A DNA stretch of 64,000 nucleotides from a gamma proteobacterium symbiont of Ctena orbiculata (GTDB lineage: Bacteria > Pseudomonadota > Gammaproteobacteria > Chromatiales > Chromatiaceae): the NCBI GenBank assembly GCA_003058495.1, contig QBVC01000021.1:62001-126000 (forward strand), in the 5' to 3' direction. Position numbers and translations under genes: made by a program. Below are positions 29,787-40,658 of the stretch, in pieces. Numbering within the stretch: position 1 is the stretch's first letter; each line of letters starts with the position of its first letter. The notes beneath the pieces are model-generated. The model was given only the letters and a program-made list of their open reading frames with translations. It had not been told where the DNA came from and did no database searches.

Positions 29787-31077
29787 AACTGTTCTGGGAG
29801 TAGACCAAGCGTCCCTTCAATAGGGTATGGGTGACCCGTGCGGGCATCTCCCATCCCGCGAAGGGTGTGTTCTTGCCTCCACTGAGGAGCCGCTCGGTGT
29901 CGACAACCCAGCGCTGATTGGGATCGAATATACAGATATCCGCGGGATGCTTCGGTGTCAAGCGCCCAAGCGGCAGGCCGAGGATGTCCGCCGGACCGGA
30001 GGTCAGACGGGCAATGGCGCTGCTCAGGTCGAGCACCCCCTGGTCGACCAGCTTCAGGGTCAGGGGCAGCAGGGTTTCAAGACCCGATATCCCCGCCTCC
30101 GTATCGGGAAAGGGCGACGCCTTGGCGTCTGCCTCATGGGGCTGATGATCGGAGCAGATTGCCTGAATGACATCCTTGGCAACCGCATCGCGCAGCCCCT
30201 CGCGATCGCTGTCGCTGCGCAACGGCGGCCGGACGTGATGGTTGCTGTCGAAGCCTTCGATATCCATTTCGCTCAGATGGAGTTGGTGGATCGCGACGTC
30301 CGCGCTGACCCGGCGCCCCTCGCGCTTCGCCCAGGCCATGGTGCGGGCCGCGCTGGCGCTGGAGAGGGCATGGAAGTGGATCACGGCACCGGTTGTCTCC
30401 GCCAGGGCCAGATCGCGGGCAACCGCGACGGTTTCCGCCGCCTCGGGAATCCCCGGCAGCCCCAGGCGGTCGGCAACCTTGCCCTCGTGGGCGCAACCGT
30501 CGTTGCTCAGATGGTGGTCCTCCGGACGCAGGATAATCAACAGCTCGAAGGTCGAGGCATACTCCATCGCCCGGCGTTGAACCAGGGTATTCGCCAGCGG
30601 GGTGTAGACGTTGGTGACCGCGATGCAGCCAGCCGCCTTGAGTGCCGCCATCTCGCTCAGGCGATCGCCATTCAGGGCCTGGGTCAGGGCCCCCTGCGGC
30701 AGCAGGCGGCAATAGCCCGCCTTGCGCGCCTTGTGGCGAATCTGTCCAACCACCGCGGGGGTGTCGATCACCGGGTAGGTGTCGGGGGTGCAGCAGATGG
30801 TGGTGATGCCGCTGCCGGCGGCCGCCAGGGTCTCGCTGGCGATGGTGGCCTTGTGTTCGGCGCCCGGCTCGCGCAGGTTGGCGCTGAGGTCGATCAGTCC
30901 GGGGCAGACCACCTGATCCCGGGCATCGATGGCGAGGCTCGCCTGAAAGCCGTTCGGGGGTTCACCGAGTGCGAGGATCTTGCCGCCGGAGATGTGCAGG
31001 TCGATGATCTCATCGAGGCCGTTTGCCGGATCGATGACCCGTCCGCCGAGGATGGAGATGTCCTTCTTCTTTTTCAT
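29767..31077 (-). CDS. Dihydroorotase-like protein, probably inactive (PyrC')
   Basis: Amidohydrolase fold; metal HxH replaced by SAN ([13 protein letters not shown]); downstream of pyrB with 4-bp overlap. Confidence 0.85.
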   Translation of the reverse strand: MKKKKDISILGGRVIDPANGLDEIIDLHISGGKILALGEPPNGFQASLAIDARDQVVCPGLIDLSANLREPGAEHKATIASETLAAAGSGITTICCTPDTYPVIDTPAVVGQIRHKARKAGYCRLLPQGALTQALNGDRLSEMAALKAAGCIAVTNVYTPLANTLVQRRAMEYASTFELLIILRPEDHHLSNDGCAHEGKVADRLGLPGIPEAAETVAVARDLALAETTGAVIHFHALSSASAARTMAWAKREGRRVSADVAIHQLHLSEMDIEGFDSNHHVRPPLRSDSDREGLRDAVAKDVIQAICSDHQPHEADAKASPFPDTEAGISGLETLLPLTLKLVDQGVLDLSSAIARLTSGPADILGLPLGRLTPKHPADICIFDPNQRWVVDTERLLSGGKNTPFAGWEMPARVTHTLLKGRLVYSQNSYEKDAP

Positions 31078-32063
31078 CCCGCCACCTCCTGCATACGCAG
31101 GTTCTGGGTGCCGATTACCATCGAGATCACGGCCATGCGAATCGCAATGCCGTAACTCACCTGCTGCAGGATCACCGATTTGGAGCCGTCGGCGACCTGG
31201 GAGTCCATCTCCACGCCGCGGTTGATCGGCCCGGGGTGCATCACGATCGCATCCCCATCGGCCAGTGCCAGGCGTCTCTCCGTGAGGCCGTACAGGCTGA
31301 AGTACTCATGCTCGGAGGGGAGCAGCGCGCCCTGCATGCGCTCTTTCTGCAGACGCAGCATGATAATCACGTCCACATCCCGAATGCCCTCCTCAAGGTT
31401 GTGGTAGACATGGACCCCGAGACTGCGTGCATCGGAAGGCAGCAGGGTGCGGGGCGACACGACGCGTACCTCCGAGGCCCCCAGGGTGTTGAGGGCGAGA
31501 ATCTGTGACCGCGCCACTCGGGAGTGCAGCACATCGCCGACAATCGCCACCCTGAGCCCGGTAAACTCGCCTTTGTGGCGGCGAATGGTGAACATATCCA
31601 GCATCGCCTGGGTGGGGTGGGCGTGGCGGCCGTCTCCCGCATTGATCACCCCCACCCCCCGGTCGGCGTGCTGGGCGATGAAATGGGCGGTGCCGCTGCT
31701 GGCGTGGCGGACGATGAACATGTCCACATGCATCGCCTCCAGATTGCGCAGGGTGTCGAGCAGGGTCTCGCCCTTGGAGGTGGCGGATGCGCTGATATTG
31801 AGGTTGAGGACATCCGCCGAGAGACGCTTTGCCGCCAATTCGAATGTGGTTCTCGTGCGGGTGCTGGTTTCAAAGAAGAGGTTGGCGACCACCTTGCCCC
31901 GGCACAGGGGGACCTTCTTGATGGTTCTCTCCGATACCCCGGTAAAGCCCTCCGCGGTATCGAGGATCTCGGTCAGAATCGTCCTGTCCAGGCCGTCGAT
32001 GGTGAGGAAATGGAGCAGCCGCTGCTCCTCATCCAGCTGCAGGCTTTTATTGCTCAAGCTCAT
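31074..32063 (-). CDS. pyrB: Aspartate carbamoyltransferase catalytic subunit
   Basis: [49 protein letters not shown]. Confidence 0.97.
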   Translation of the reverse strand: MSLSNKSLQLDEEQRLLHFLTIDGLDRTILTEILDTAEGFTGVSERTIKKVPLCRGKVVANLFFETSTRTRTTFELAAKRLSADVLNLNISASATSKGETLLDTLRNLEAMHVDMFIVRHASSGTAHFIAQHADRGVGVINAGDGRHAHPTQAMLDMFTIRRHKGEFTGLRVAIVGDVLHSRVARSQILALNTLGASEVRVVSPRTLLPSDARSLGVHVYHNLEEGIRDVDVIIMLRLQKERMQGALLPSEHEYFSLYGLTERRLALADGDAIVMHPGPINRGVEMDSQVADGSKSVILQQVSYGIAIRMAVISMVIGTQNLRMQEVAG

Positions 32064-32069
32064 GGCACG

Positions 32070-32624
32070 CTATCCTTGTTCATCACTGCGGGAACTGCGG
32101 TTTGTCTTGGTGCCGATCACCAATTCCAGGGGCTCGGGTCCGATCAGGGTGATGTGCTGATCCTGCTCCAGCTGCGGATGCAGTCCCGCTACATCCGGCT
32201 GTATCGGCAGTTCCCTGCCGCTGCGATCGACCAGGGTGGCGAGCATGATCGAGGCGGGACGCCCATAGTCGAAGATCTCGTTCAACGCGGCGCGGATGGT
32301 GCGCCCGGTGTGCACCACATCGTCTATCAGAACGATATGGCGGTCATCCACCGGTGTCGGGAGGTCGGAGGGGTGGACCTCCGGATTCATCCCGATACGG
32401 GTGAAATCGTCCCGGTAGAAAGAGATATCGAGGGTGCCAAGGGGCTCCTCCACGCCGAGTCGGCGGTGCAGCTGCTCGGCCAACCAGACTCCGCCGGTGC
32501 GGATACCGATCAGTAACGGATCGCTGACCCCCCTTGAACCAAGCAGGGCGCCAATTTTATCCGCCATGACGTCCACCAGGGATTCAACCTCATCGGCATC
32601 CTTAAACGCTCTTCTATTGTTCAT
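32070..32624 (-). CDS. pyrR: Bifunctional pyr operon regulator/uracil phosphoribosyltransferase
   Basis: LIGIRTGGVWLAEQL; VLIDDVVHTGRTIRAALNEIFDYGRPA. Confidence 0.95.
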   Translation of the reverse strand: MNNRRAFKDADEVESLVDVMADKIGALLGSRGVSDPLLIGIRTGGVWLAEQLHRRLGVEEPLGTLDISFYRDDFTRIGMNPEVHPSDLPTPVDDRHIVLIDDVVHTGRTIRAALNEIFDYGRPASIMLATLVDRSGRELPIQPDVAGLHPQLEQDQHITLIGPEPLELVIGTKTNRSSRSDEQG

Positions 32625-33012
32625 TTAACCAGGTTTCCAAAATGAGTTTGGCTGCTACGGCGTCATAGTCTTCCATTTTTTTGGCATTGTGTCCCAGTCT
32701 GTCCCTGGCCTCGAAGGAGCTATAGCGTTCGTCGGCCAGATGGACCTTGAGATGAAATCGTCCCTCGAGTTGTCGTGAGAACCGTAGTGCAGGTTGTGTG
32801 GCATCTGTTTCACTGTCATCCACATCGAGCGGTAAACCGACAACCAGGGCCTCAGGTTTCCACTCCTCGATCAGATCCTCGATGCGTTTCCAGTCCGGTT
32901 TGTGATTCACCAAGTGCAATGTTTCCAACGCGGTTGCGGTGCCGGTCACCGTCTGTCCGACGGCAACGCCTATTTTACGGGTGCCGTAGTCGAATCCCAG
33001 TAGGGTGCCCAT
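32614..33012 (-). CDS. ruvX: Holliday junction resolvase-like RuvX/YqgF
   Basis: LLGFDYGTRKIGVAVGQTVT; VVGLPLDVDDSE; DERYSSFEA. Confidence 0.94.
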   Translation of the reverse strand: MGTLLGFDYGTRKIGVAVGQTVTGTATALETLHLVNHKPDWKRIEDLIEEWKPEALVVGLPLDVDDSETDATQPALRFSRQLEGRFHLKVHLADERYSSFEARDRLGHNAKKMEDYDAVAAKLILETWLNEQ

Positions 33013-33025
33013 GCTGCTTCATTCA

Positions 33026-33589
33026 CTAAGCGTGGCCGGTATCGCCGCTCAACAGATTCAGGTCGACGCCAAGCAGGTCGGCGGCTGCCTGCCAGCGCTC
33101 ATCGCTGGCCCGGTTGAAGATGATCTCGGTTTCAGCCGGGCCGCTCAGCCAAGCGTTCTGCGACAGTTCGCTCTCCAATTGTCCCGCGCCCCATCCGGCG
33201 TATCCAAGGGCAACCAGTGAGCGCTGCGGACCTCTGCCGGCGGCGATGGCCTCCAGGATGTCGAGGGAGGTGGTGACACTGATCTCCGGGGTGATTTTCA
33301 ACGTCGATGCCCAGTCTGTACTGGTATCGTGAAGAACGAAACCCCGGTCGCTCTGCACCGGGCCGCCGATATAGACTGGCTGTTCGGCGATATTGGCTGC
33401 GCTGGTCTTGATCTCCAACTGCTCGAATATGTCCGCCAGATGCAGCTCCATGGGGCGATTGATGACAATACCCATGGCGCCGTCACTGGTGTGTTCGCAG
33501 ATATAGGTGACGGTGTGGAAAAAATTCGGGTCCTCGAGTCGCGGCATGGCGATGAGGAAATGGTTGGTCAAGTTGGTCTCTGGGCGCAT
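33026..33589 (-). CDS. YqgE/AlgH family protein
   Basis: LTNHFLIAMPRLEDPNFFHTVTYICEHTSDGAMGIVINRPM. Confidence 0.94.
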   Translation of the reverse strand: MRPETNLTNHFLIAMPRLEDPNFFHTVTYICEHTSDGAMGIVINRPMELHLADIFEQLEIKTSAANIAEQPVYIGGPVQSDRGFVLHDTSTDWASTLKITPEISVTTSLDILEAIAAGRGPQRSLVALGYAGWGAGQLESELSQNAWLSGPAETEIIFNRASDERWQAAADLLGVDLNLLSGDTGHA

Positions 33590-33628
33590 GGGCTATAGTA
33601 TCCAACTGCTGGCGGCAGGCTGCAACAG

Positions 33629-34489
33629 CTATTGCGAGTCGAATCTGCCACTGCGTAAAAACTGCCATGTCCGGGTAATATCGAGAATGTCGGTCTCTTT
33701 TCTGATTTCGTTGGGAAAGGGCGAAAAGGGGGCGGCCAGGCGGACAATGCGAATCGCGGCATCATCGAGGATCTTGTGGCCGGAAGAGTGGCGGACCTTG
33801 ATGCTTTCGACACTGCCGTCGGCCTTTACCGCCACATGCAGTACCAGATTACCGTAGAGTCTGCTCCGCTTTGCCTGGTCAGGGTAGTTGAGGTTGCCGA
33901 TGCGTTCCACTTTTCTTCGCCAGGCATCCAGGTAGGCGGCGTATTTATACTCTTTCGTGCTGGCGCTTATCGATTTGCGCTTGGGTAGTTTGGCATAGGC
34001 CAGGCTTTTGCGCTCCAGTTCCGCCGTCAACCTGGCAATCTCCAGCTCTTTGCTGCTCAACAGCTGCTTGGCGGAAGGATTCGGCGGCGGCGCCTCCTTC
34101 GGCGGCGGTGTCTTGACCTGCAGTTCGGAGGTCTGGGTTAGGAGCTGAGGTTTTTGCGCTTGGGGTAGCGGTTGCGGTACGGCCGGCATTGCCACCGGCG
34201 AGGGCTGCGGCAGCGGTGCAGGTGCCTCGGAGATCTGAGGCTTGTCCGGTTTGGTCTCTTCACCACCGCCCTGTTGGCTGGTTTGGGCGAGAAAATCGGG
34301 TTTTTCATCCGCCTCGGCCTCCTCGGTCGGATGGCGTACGACTAACACCTCAAGGCTTTGTTGACGAAATTCAGGTTTACTCTTATCGGTGGGTTTGAAG
34401 GTAATGCCAAGGATGATGAAAGCGTGGAAGCAGGCCGCAACGAAGAGGCTCACACCCAGGATGTCAGTCTGTTTTCCGATGATTACCAT
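33629..34489 (-). CDS. tonB: TonB-family energy transducer
   Basis: N-terminal TM, Pro-rich linker, C-terminal YPDQAKRSRLYGNLVLHVAVKADGSVESIKVRHSSGHKILDDAA. Confidence 0.9.
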   Translation of the reverse strand: MVIIGKQTDILGVSLFVAACFHAFIILGITFKPTDKSKPEFRQQSLEVLVVRHPTEEAEADEKPDFLAQTSQQGGGEETKPDKPQISEAPAPLPQPSPVAMPAVPQPLPQAQKPQLLTQTSELQVKTPPPKEAPPPNPSAKQLLSSKELEIARLTAELERKSLAYAKLPKRKSISASTKEYKYAAYLDAWRRKVERIGNLNYPDQAKRSRLYGNLVLHVAVKADGSVESIKVRHSSGHKILDDAAIRIVRLAAPFSPFPNEIRKETDILDITRTWQFLRSGRFDSQ

Positions 34490-34503
34490 GTTGATGGGGT
34501 ATG

Positions 34504-35457
34504 TTAACTGGCCTTAAGTTTGGCACTGATCGCATCCATCAGACCGCCCGCGATATCAAGCCCGTATAGACTGTCCAGCTCTCTGATACAGGTTGGACTG
34601 GTGACATTGATCTCAGTCAGGTAGTCACCGATCACATCGAGCCCGGCAAACAGGATACCCCGGGATTTGAGCGCCGGGCCGACCGCGCCGGCAATCCAGC
34701 GATCACGCTCGTTGAGGGGCACACCCTCGCCCCTGCCGCCCGCCGCGAGATTGCCCCTTGTTTCCCCTTCCGTCGGAATTCTGGCAAGGGCATAAGGTAT
34801 GGGCTCGCCATCAATCATGAGTATACGCTTGTCACCCTCTGAAATCTCAGGGATGTATCTCTGCGCCATGGCGTAGCGGTTGCCGTGGAGAGTCAGTGTC
34901 TCAATGATCACACCCAGGTTGGGATCATTTTCGGCAATCCGGAATACCGACTCCCCACCCATGCCGCCCAGGGGTTTCAGTATCACATCGCCATGCTGGC
35001 GATGAAATGCGCGGATCTCATCACCGTTCCGGGTTACCAGGGTAGGCGGTGCACACTGGGGAAAGTGGCTGGTGAACAGCTTTTCATTCGCATCGCGCAG
35101 GCTGTTGGGGCGGTTGACCACGAGACATCCCTCTGTTTCGGCCTGCTCCAGCAGATAGGTGGTATAGATATACTCCATGTCGAAGGGTGGATCTTTACGC
35201 ATCAGCACACTGTCCAACTGATGCAGTGGCAGCCGGTGTTCATCGCCGAATTCGAACCATCGCGATTTATCATCCCGGACCTCAATCTCCCTGGTTCTTC
35301 CCCAGCAGGTTCCCTGCTGCAGAGAGAGGTCCCGCTGTTCCATATAGTGGATTCGCCAGCCTCGGGCCTGGGCGGCCAGCAGCATGGCGAATGTGCTGTC
35401 TTTGTGGACTTTAATGGAGCCGATCGGGTCCATTATTACACCGAGTTGAATAGTCAT
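34504..35457 (-). CDS. gshB: Glutathione synthetase
   Basis: LGVIMDPIGSIKVHKDSTFAMLLAAQARGW; DVILKPLGGMGGESVFRI; NVTSPTCIREL. Confidence 0.96.
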   Translation of the reverse strand: MTIQLGVIMDPIGSIKVHKDSTFAMLLAAQARGWRIHYMEQRDLSLQQGTCWGRTREIEVRDDKSRWFEFGDEHRLPLHQLDSVLMRKDPPFDMEYIYTTYLLEQAETEGCLVVNRPNSLRDANEKLFTSHFPQCAPPTLVTRNGDEIRAFHRQHGDVILKPLGGMGGESVFRIAENDPNLGVIIETLTLHGNRYAMAQRYIPEISEGDKRILMIDGEPIPYALARIPTEGETRGNLAAGGRGEGVPLNERDRWIAGAVGPALKSRGILFAGLDVIGDYLTEINVTSPTCIRELDSLYGLDIAGGLMDAISAKLKAS

Positions 35458-35736
35458 GAATATATATCTTAGGGTAAAAATCGGGAGTTAAGTTTTTCAA
35501 TTCATTGCCGATACAGGGACTTGCTTATGGTAATTAAAATTTGTAGTACAAGCTTTAAGTTAATGAATTGGGAAGTATATTCTTGATGCCGACAGGCTGT
35601 CTTGCTATTTTGATGGTGTTAAATGAGGTTAATGGAACTAATCAGGTGTATTGGGTCCTCCGTAGACACACCACCGTTTGCTAGTGAGGACAGTCTGGAA
35701 TCTAACCTTTTAGACAAGATTTAGAGGTGTGTTGCC

Positions 35737-36117
35737 ATGGCGACACGGTATGCCCGTACTACCTGTGAAAACCGTATCCTGCTGAAATACAATGTATTTG
35801 CGCTCTTTGTCATGTTCTTGTTCTCACAATTATCGGTTGCTGAAGAGGACCCCTACCTGTCAGCAATTTCATCAGAGGCTGAGAAGGTGGAATCGACCGA
35901 GGCCTCAACACTCGCTGAGACAGCCGGGGACGAGGAGACTGACGGACCCAGCCTGCAGGCCTTTGAGGAGGATCTCAAGGCCCGCTACATGGGAAGCTTT
36001 ACTTTCTACAAAAAATTACCACGGCGATCTCGCGAAGAGGTCTTCGAAGAGTACAAGGGTGGAGCATCAATCGATGAGATTCGCAAGAAGATCATGGATC
36101 GTTTTCTCAACCAATAG
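35737..36117 (+). CDS. Hypothetical protein with N-terminal TM/signal-like segment
   Basis: Hydrophobic VFALFVMFLFSQLSVAEE then acidic/charged region; just upstream of rhodanese gene. Confidence 0.6.
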   Translation: MATRYARTTCENRILLKYNVFALFVMFLFSQLSVAEEDPYLSAISSEAEKVESTEASTLAETAGDEETDGPSLQAFEEDLKARYMGSFTFYKKLPRRSREEVFEEYKGGASIDEIRKKIMDRFLNQ

Positions 36118-36194
36118 GTGTCATGGGGAATAGGGTGTGTCGGTTGTTCATCTCTCCATACCGGGTCAGGCAGGAAAGAGAAGGGTTTAAATCT

Positions 36195-36917
36195 ATGAAT
36201 CGGTTCTATCTGGGAACATTGGCGCTCTTGATCTGTTTCTTTTCGTTACAGGGTCAGGCGGATGAGCTGAAGGTGGGCGAGGAGATGGAGGTCAAGCTCA
36301 GCGGCGACAAACCCTTTCTCCATGTCATCCATGAAGGACGTTCAGTGAAGGTGCAGCGGGTGCAGGATCCGGAATATGTCCTAAAAGGCTACTATGCAAA
36401 GACCGCCCGCAAGTGTCCGCCGTTCTGCCTGCAGCCGATGCAGGTAGATCCCGCTGTGGCTACGATCGGTGAGGTTGAGCTGTTCGAGTTCATGGAGACG
36501 AAGCTGCGCGATGACAAGGGATTGCTGATCGATGCCCGTACCGCGGAGTGGCATCAGCGCGGCACCATACCCGGATCGATCAACATCCCCTTTACCGTAC
36601 TCAGCAAGGCGGGTACCGCTGAGAACGAAGCCGCGTTGAAGCGCTTCGGGGGTAAACCGAGGGGTGAGGTGGGCGCCATCTCGCGAAAACTCGAGAAGAT
36701 GGGCATCATAGGCAGTGAGAATAAGACGGATAAATGGGATTTCAGCAGTGCCAAGGAGCTTGTTCTCTGGTGTAACGGTCCGGAATGCGGGCAGTCGCCC
36801 AGGGCGATCAAGGGGCTCTTGAGTGTGGGTTATCCGGCAAACAAGATTTTCTACTACAGGGGAGGCATGCAGTTGTGGCAACTATGGGGATTGACCACCG
36901 TGGTGCCCGGAGAATGA
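36195..36917 (+). CDS. Secreted single-domain rhodanese-like protein
   Basis: Signal peptide; LLIDARTAEWHQRGTIPGSINIPFT; WCNGPECGQSPRAIKGLLSVGY active-site region. Confidence 0.85.
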   Translation: MNRFYLGTLALLICFFSLQGQADELKVGEEMEVKLSGDKPFLHVIHEGRSVKVQRVQDPEYVLKGYYAKTARKCPPFCLQPMQVDPAVATIGEVELFEFMETKLRDDKGLLIDARTAEWHQRGTIPGSINIPFTVLSKAGTAENEAALKRFGGKPRGEVGAISRKLEKMGIIGSENKTDKWDFSSAKELVLWCNGPECGQSPRAIKGLLSVGYPANKIFYYRGGMQLWQLWGLTTVVPGE

Positions 36918-37012
36918 AGCGCTGTTTTCCCATTCCGTACCGTATTGCTGGTGCGTCAACGCATCCAGAATCGGAAATCATTCAATTAGTTCCGTGACAT
37001 GAGGGTTTCGAT

Positions 37013-37417
37013 GTGAGCGGTGATGATAGTGAAATGGACATCTCTGGTGTTAAGGTCATGGTCATCGATGACAGTAAGACGATCCGCAGGACCGCCGAGA
37101 GCCTGCTGAAAAAGGCTGGGTGCGAGGTCACGACAGCGACGGACGGCTTTGAGGCATTGGCGATGATCGCCGATCACACGCCGGATGTGATTTTCGTCGA
37201 TATCATGATGCCGCGGCTCGACGGTTATCAGACCTGTGCCCTGATCAAGCACAACGATGTTTTCAAGAATATTCCTGTAATTATGCTCTCGAGTAAGGAT
37301 GGGCTGTTCGACAGGGCGCGCGGACGCATCGTCGGCTCGGAACAGTATCTGACCAAGCCTTTTACCAAGGATGAGCTGCTTGGGGCAATCAAACGCTATG
37401 TCAACCATGCAGCATGA
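37013..37417 (+). CDS. pilG: Twitching motility response regulator PilG
   Basis: MVIDDSKTIRRTAESLLKKAGCEVTTATDGFEAL receiver; first gene of pil-chp cluster. Confidence 0.93.
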   Translation: MSGDDSEMDISGVKVMVIDDSKTIRRTAESLLKKAGCEVTTATDGFEALAMIADHTPDVIFVDIMMPRLDGYQTCALIKHNDVFKNIPVIMLSSKDGLFDRARGRIVGSEQYLTKPFTKDELLGAIKRYVNHAA

Positions 37418-37467
37418 TGTTTTAAAGACATTTAGACATTAGCCGATAAGGCAAAAAACCACCGGAT

Positions 37468-37917
37468 GTGAGAAAGTCGATGATTAGAAATATATTTCGC
37501 AAGGGCGGCGAACAATCTGACGAAGCTGAAGTGCCGGTGTCGAGCAAGACCAAAGCAAAAATCTTGGTGGTCGATGATTCGCCCACCGAGGTTCATATAT
37601 TTAAGAAAATCTTAGAAAAACAAGGATATCAAATACTTGCGGCGAAGGATGGTCAAGAGGGCGTCGACATCGCGAAGCAGGAACTGCCCGATATCATCCT
37701 GATGGACGTGGTGATGCCGGTCCTGAATGGCTTTCAGGCGACGAGGCAGCTTAAGAATAATGCGTCTACCGCGGATATCCCGGTGATCATGGTCACAACC
37801 AAGGACCAGCAGACGGACAAAAACTGGGGCATGCGCCAGGGGGCGACGGAATATCTGGTTAAACCGGTGGCTCCTGCGGAATTATTGAGCAAAATCAGAG
37901 AATTGATTAATGCCTGA
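37468..37917 (+). CDS. pilH: Twitching motility response regulator PilH
   Basis: ILVVDDSPTEVHIFKKILEKQGYQILAAKDGQEGVDIAKQELPDIILMDVVMP. Confidence 0.93.
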   Translation: MRKSMIRNIFRKGGEQSDEAEVPVSSKTKAKILVVDDSPTEVHIFKKILEKQGYQILAAKDGQEGVDIAKQELPDIILMDVVMPVLNGFQATRQLKNNASTADIPVIMVTTKDQQTDKNWGMRQGATEYLVKPVAPAELLSKIRELINA

Positions 37918-38479
37918 TATGACTCTCGCCCCCCCCTCTCTGGAGACGCCGCAAGCGGTGGTGGAACTTATGGCGGAGTTGGAGCAACGCTGTCGTGAGT
38001 GTGCCCACGGTTTGCCGCAGCAAAAGCTTATCCAGAGTTACTGGGAGGGCGTGATGTTCTATGTGGGGGAGAACCGTTTCGTCGCCCCCTTGAGCGGCGT
38101 CAAGGAGATCCTCAACCATCCCTCTTCGCTGACGCCTGTGCCAGGCTCCAAGCCCTGGATGATGGGAGTGGCAAACGTTCGCGGCACCTTGATCCCCGTG
38201 ATCGATCTGCAACTCTATCTGATCGGCAGGAAGACCCGCCGCGGGCGGCGCAGCCGGGTGCTGGTGTTCACCCTCGGGAGCGGGCAGACCGGGGTTTTGG
38301 TCGGGGAGATGGTGGGTATGCGTCACTTCGCCAGGGAGACCGCGAGAATGACGCAGACCGTCAACGAAAAATTTTCAAAATATGTTCAGTTCGAATTTGA
38401 TCAGGATGGCATGACCTGGCCGGTATTCAGTATCTCCGCATTGGCGGAGGATCCGAACTTTCAGATCGCCGCGACCTGA
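37910..38479 (+). CDS. pilI: CheW-like protein PilI
   Basis: CheW domain, ANVRGTLIPVIDLQLYL; cluster position. Confidence 0.92.
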   Translation: MPDMTLAPPSLETPQAVVELMAELEQRCRECAHGLPQQKLIQSYWEGVMFYVGENRFVAPLSGVKEILNHPSSLTPVPGSKPWMMGVANVRGTLIPVIDLQLYLIGRKTRRGRRSRVLVFTLGSGQTGVLVGEMVGMRHFARETARMTQTVNEKFSKYVQFEFDQDGMTWPVFSISALAEDPNFQIAAT

Positions 38480-38534
38480 TGCAATGGTGAACATCGGATT
38501 AAGGACATGGGCATAAGCTTTCGGGAGAATTTAA

Positions 38535-40574
38535 ATGAAAGGTAGACGCGCGGGTAGTACGTTGCCCTCCAACAAGGTCATCACCATTTTTGCCGTACTG
38601 GTTTTGGTGAGCCTTATCCTTGCACTCATAACCTTCTTGCATACCACCCAACGCGAGTCCTATGACGAGCAGTACCTGATCCGTGCCGCCGAGCAGCAGG
38701 TATTGGCCCAGCGAATTGCAAAGTATGCGATATCCGCCGCGCGCGGCGAGCTTCAATCCTTCACCCCGCTGAAGCAGAGTCGCGATCGCTTCGACAATAT
38801 CATGTGGGAATTGAAGAACGGGTCGAAAAGCGAGGGGCTTCCGGCCTCCCCCCTGGAGGTCATGCCGGCGGTACGAAACCTGGAGAACAGCTGGCTGGAG
38901 CTGCAGGGCAATATCGATGAAATCCTGAAGGCACAGGAGAACATTCTCGCCATCGACGAGTTTTCTGCGGTGATTTCCGAGTTCGTTCCCCAGCTGCAGG
39001 AGCTGTCGGAGGAGCTGGCTGAGGTGCTGATCAACAGTAATGCGCCGCGCCGCCAGATCTACATCGCCACTGAACAGGAGATGTTGATTCAGCGTATCAA
39101 TTCGAACGTCAACCTGGTGCTTGAAGGCGGCCAGGAGACCGCCGCCGCGATCGACCAGTTCAGCCGGGATGCCGACTACTTCGGTCGGATCCTGGAGGGC
39201 CTGATCAAGGGAGACAGGGAACTGGGAGTAGCCCAGGTAACCGACAAGATCGCCAAGCAGAGACTGGCAGACGTCTCCACCCTGTTCGCAACCATCAACG
39301 ACAACGCGACCGAGATTATCGAGAATATCCCCGATGTCCTGCCGGCCCTTGAAGCGGCCTCCGTGGTCAACGCCTCGTCCGACAACGTCAGCAACGCGGC
39401 GGAAGGGCTGATCGCAGCCTACGGCGAATCCCCCGGCCGTTTTTCCATCCTCGGCCTGAAGGCGGGACCGGTGATGATCGCCGTTTTCGGTCTGGTCGCG
39501 GTGATCTTTCTGGTGCTGTTGGGCGTGCAGCTGGTGCTCGATGCGCAGCGTCGGGAGCAGGCAAGCAAGCAGCAGAACGAGGCCAACCAGAAGGCCATCC
39601 TGCAGTTGCTCGACGAAATGGGCGATCTCGCGGATGGCGACCTGACCGTGACCGCAAGCGTGACCGAGGACATCACCGGCGCGATTGCCGACTCCATCAA
39701 CTATGCCATCGAAGCGCTGCGCGAGCTGGTAACCACCATCAATACGACTTCCGAACAGGTCTCGGGTGCAACCCAGGAGAGTCGCGCCACGGCGATGCAT
39801 CTTGCCGAGGCGAGTGAGCATCAGGCCGAGCAGATCACCCAGGCCAACGATTCGATCAAGACCATGACCCAGGCCATCGACCAGATGTCCCATGACGCCA
39901 CCGAATCGGCGGAGGTTGCGAAGCGCTCAGTGGAGATCGCCAGCACCGGCGCCGAGACCGTGCGCAGCACCATCACCGGCATGGACAACATCCGTGAGCA
40001 GATCCAGGAGACCTCGAAGCGTATCAAGCGTCTGGGTGAAAGCTCCCAGGAGATCGGTGATATCGTGGAGCTGATCGACGACATCGCGGATCAGACCAAC
40101 ATCCTGGCATTGAACGCGGCCATGCAGGCCGCCATGGCCGGTGAGGCGGGACGCGGCTTTGCCGTGGTCGCGGACGAGGTACAGCGTCTTGCTGAGCGCT
40201 CCATCAACGCCACCAAGCAGATCGAGGCGCTGGTCAAGACCATTCAGGCCGATACCAATGAGGCGGTAACCTCGATGGAGGCGAGCACCTCGGGCGTGGT
40301 CAAGGGGGCGACCCTGGCGGAGAACGCCGGTGAGGCCTTGAAAGAGATCGAGAGCGTTTCCCAGTACATCGCCGACCTGACCGGAAAGATTGCCTCCTCG
40401 GCACAGGATCAGTCGCATCAGTCGGTGACCGTCAAAGACACCATGAGCGTCATCCAGGAGATCACCAACCAGACCTCGGAGGGTACGCATCAGACCGCAA
40501 ACTCCATCGGCATGTTGGCGGATCTCTCCGATCAGCTGCAGAAATCCGTTGCCGGTTTCCGCTTGCCTTCATAA
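38535..40574 (+). CDS. pilJ: Methyl-accepting chemotaxis protein PilJ
   Basis: Two TM segments, HAMP, signalling tip [39 protein letters not shown]. Confidence 0.93.
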   Translation: MKGRRAGSTLPSNKVITIFAVLVLVSLILALITFLHTTQRESYDEQYLIRAAEQQVLAQRIAKYAISAARGELQSFTPLKQSRDRFDNIMWELKNGSKSEGLPASPLEVMPAVRNLENSWLELQGNIDEILKAQENILAIDEFSAVISEFVPQLQELSEELAEVLINSNAPRRQIYIATEQEMLIQRINSNVNLVLEGGQETAAAIDQFSRDADYFGRILEGLIKGDRELGVAQVTDKIAKQRLADVSTLFATINDNATEIIENIPDVLPALEAASVVNASSDNVSNAAEGLIAAYGESPGRFSILGLKAGPVMIAVFGLVAVIFLVLLGVQLVLDAQRREQASKQQNEANQKAILQLLDEMGDLADGDLTVTASVTEDITGAIADSINYAIEALRELVTTINTTSEQVSGATQESRATAMHLAEASEHQAEQITQANDSIKTMTQAIDQMSHDATESAEVAKRSVEIASTGAETVRSTITGMDNIREQIQETSKRIKRLGESSQEIGDIVELIDDIADQTNILALNAAMQAAMAGEAGRGFAVVADEVQRLAERSINATKQIEALVKTIQADTNEAVTSMEASTSGVVKGATLAENAGEALKEIESVSQYIADLTGKIASSAQDQSHQSVTVKDTMSVIQEITNQTSEGTHQTANSIGMLADLSDQLQKSVAGFRLPS

Positions 40575-40658
40575 AGGTGGGGTTGATCGGTCGATGCTTA
40601 GACGGTTTCGAATGGCGACAGAGACCTCATTCACAAACCTGATTGGAGTGCGCCAAGT

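Noticed and set aside
38499-39893. 464-aa minus-strand ORF opposite pilJ
   Set aside because: Antisense shadow ORF of a GC-rich coding region; pilJ is unambiguous.
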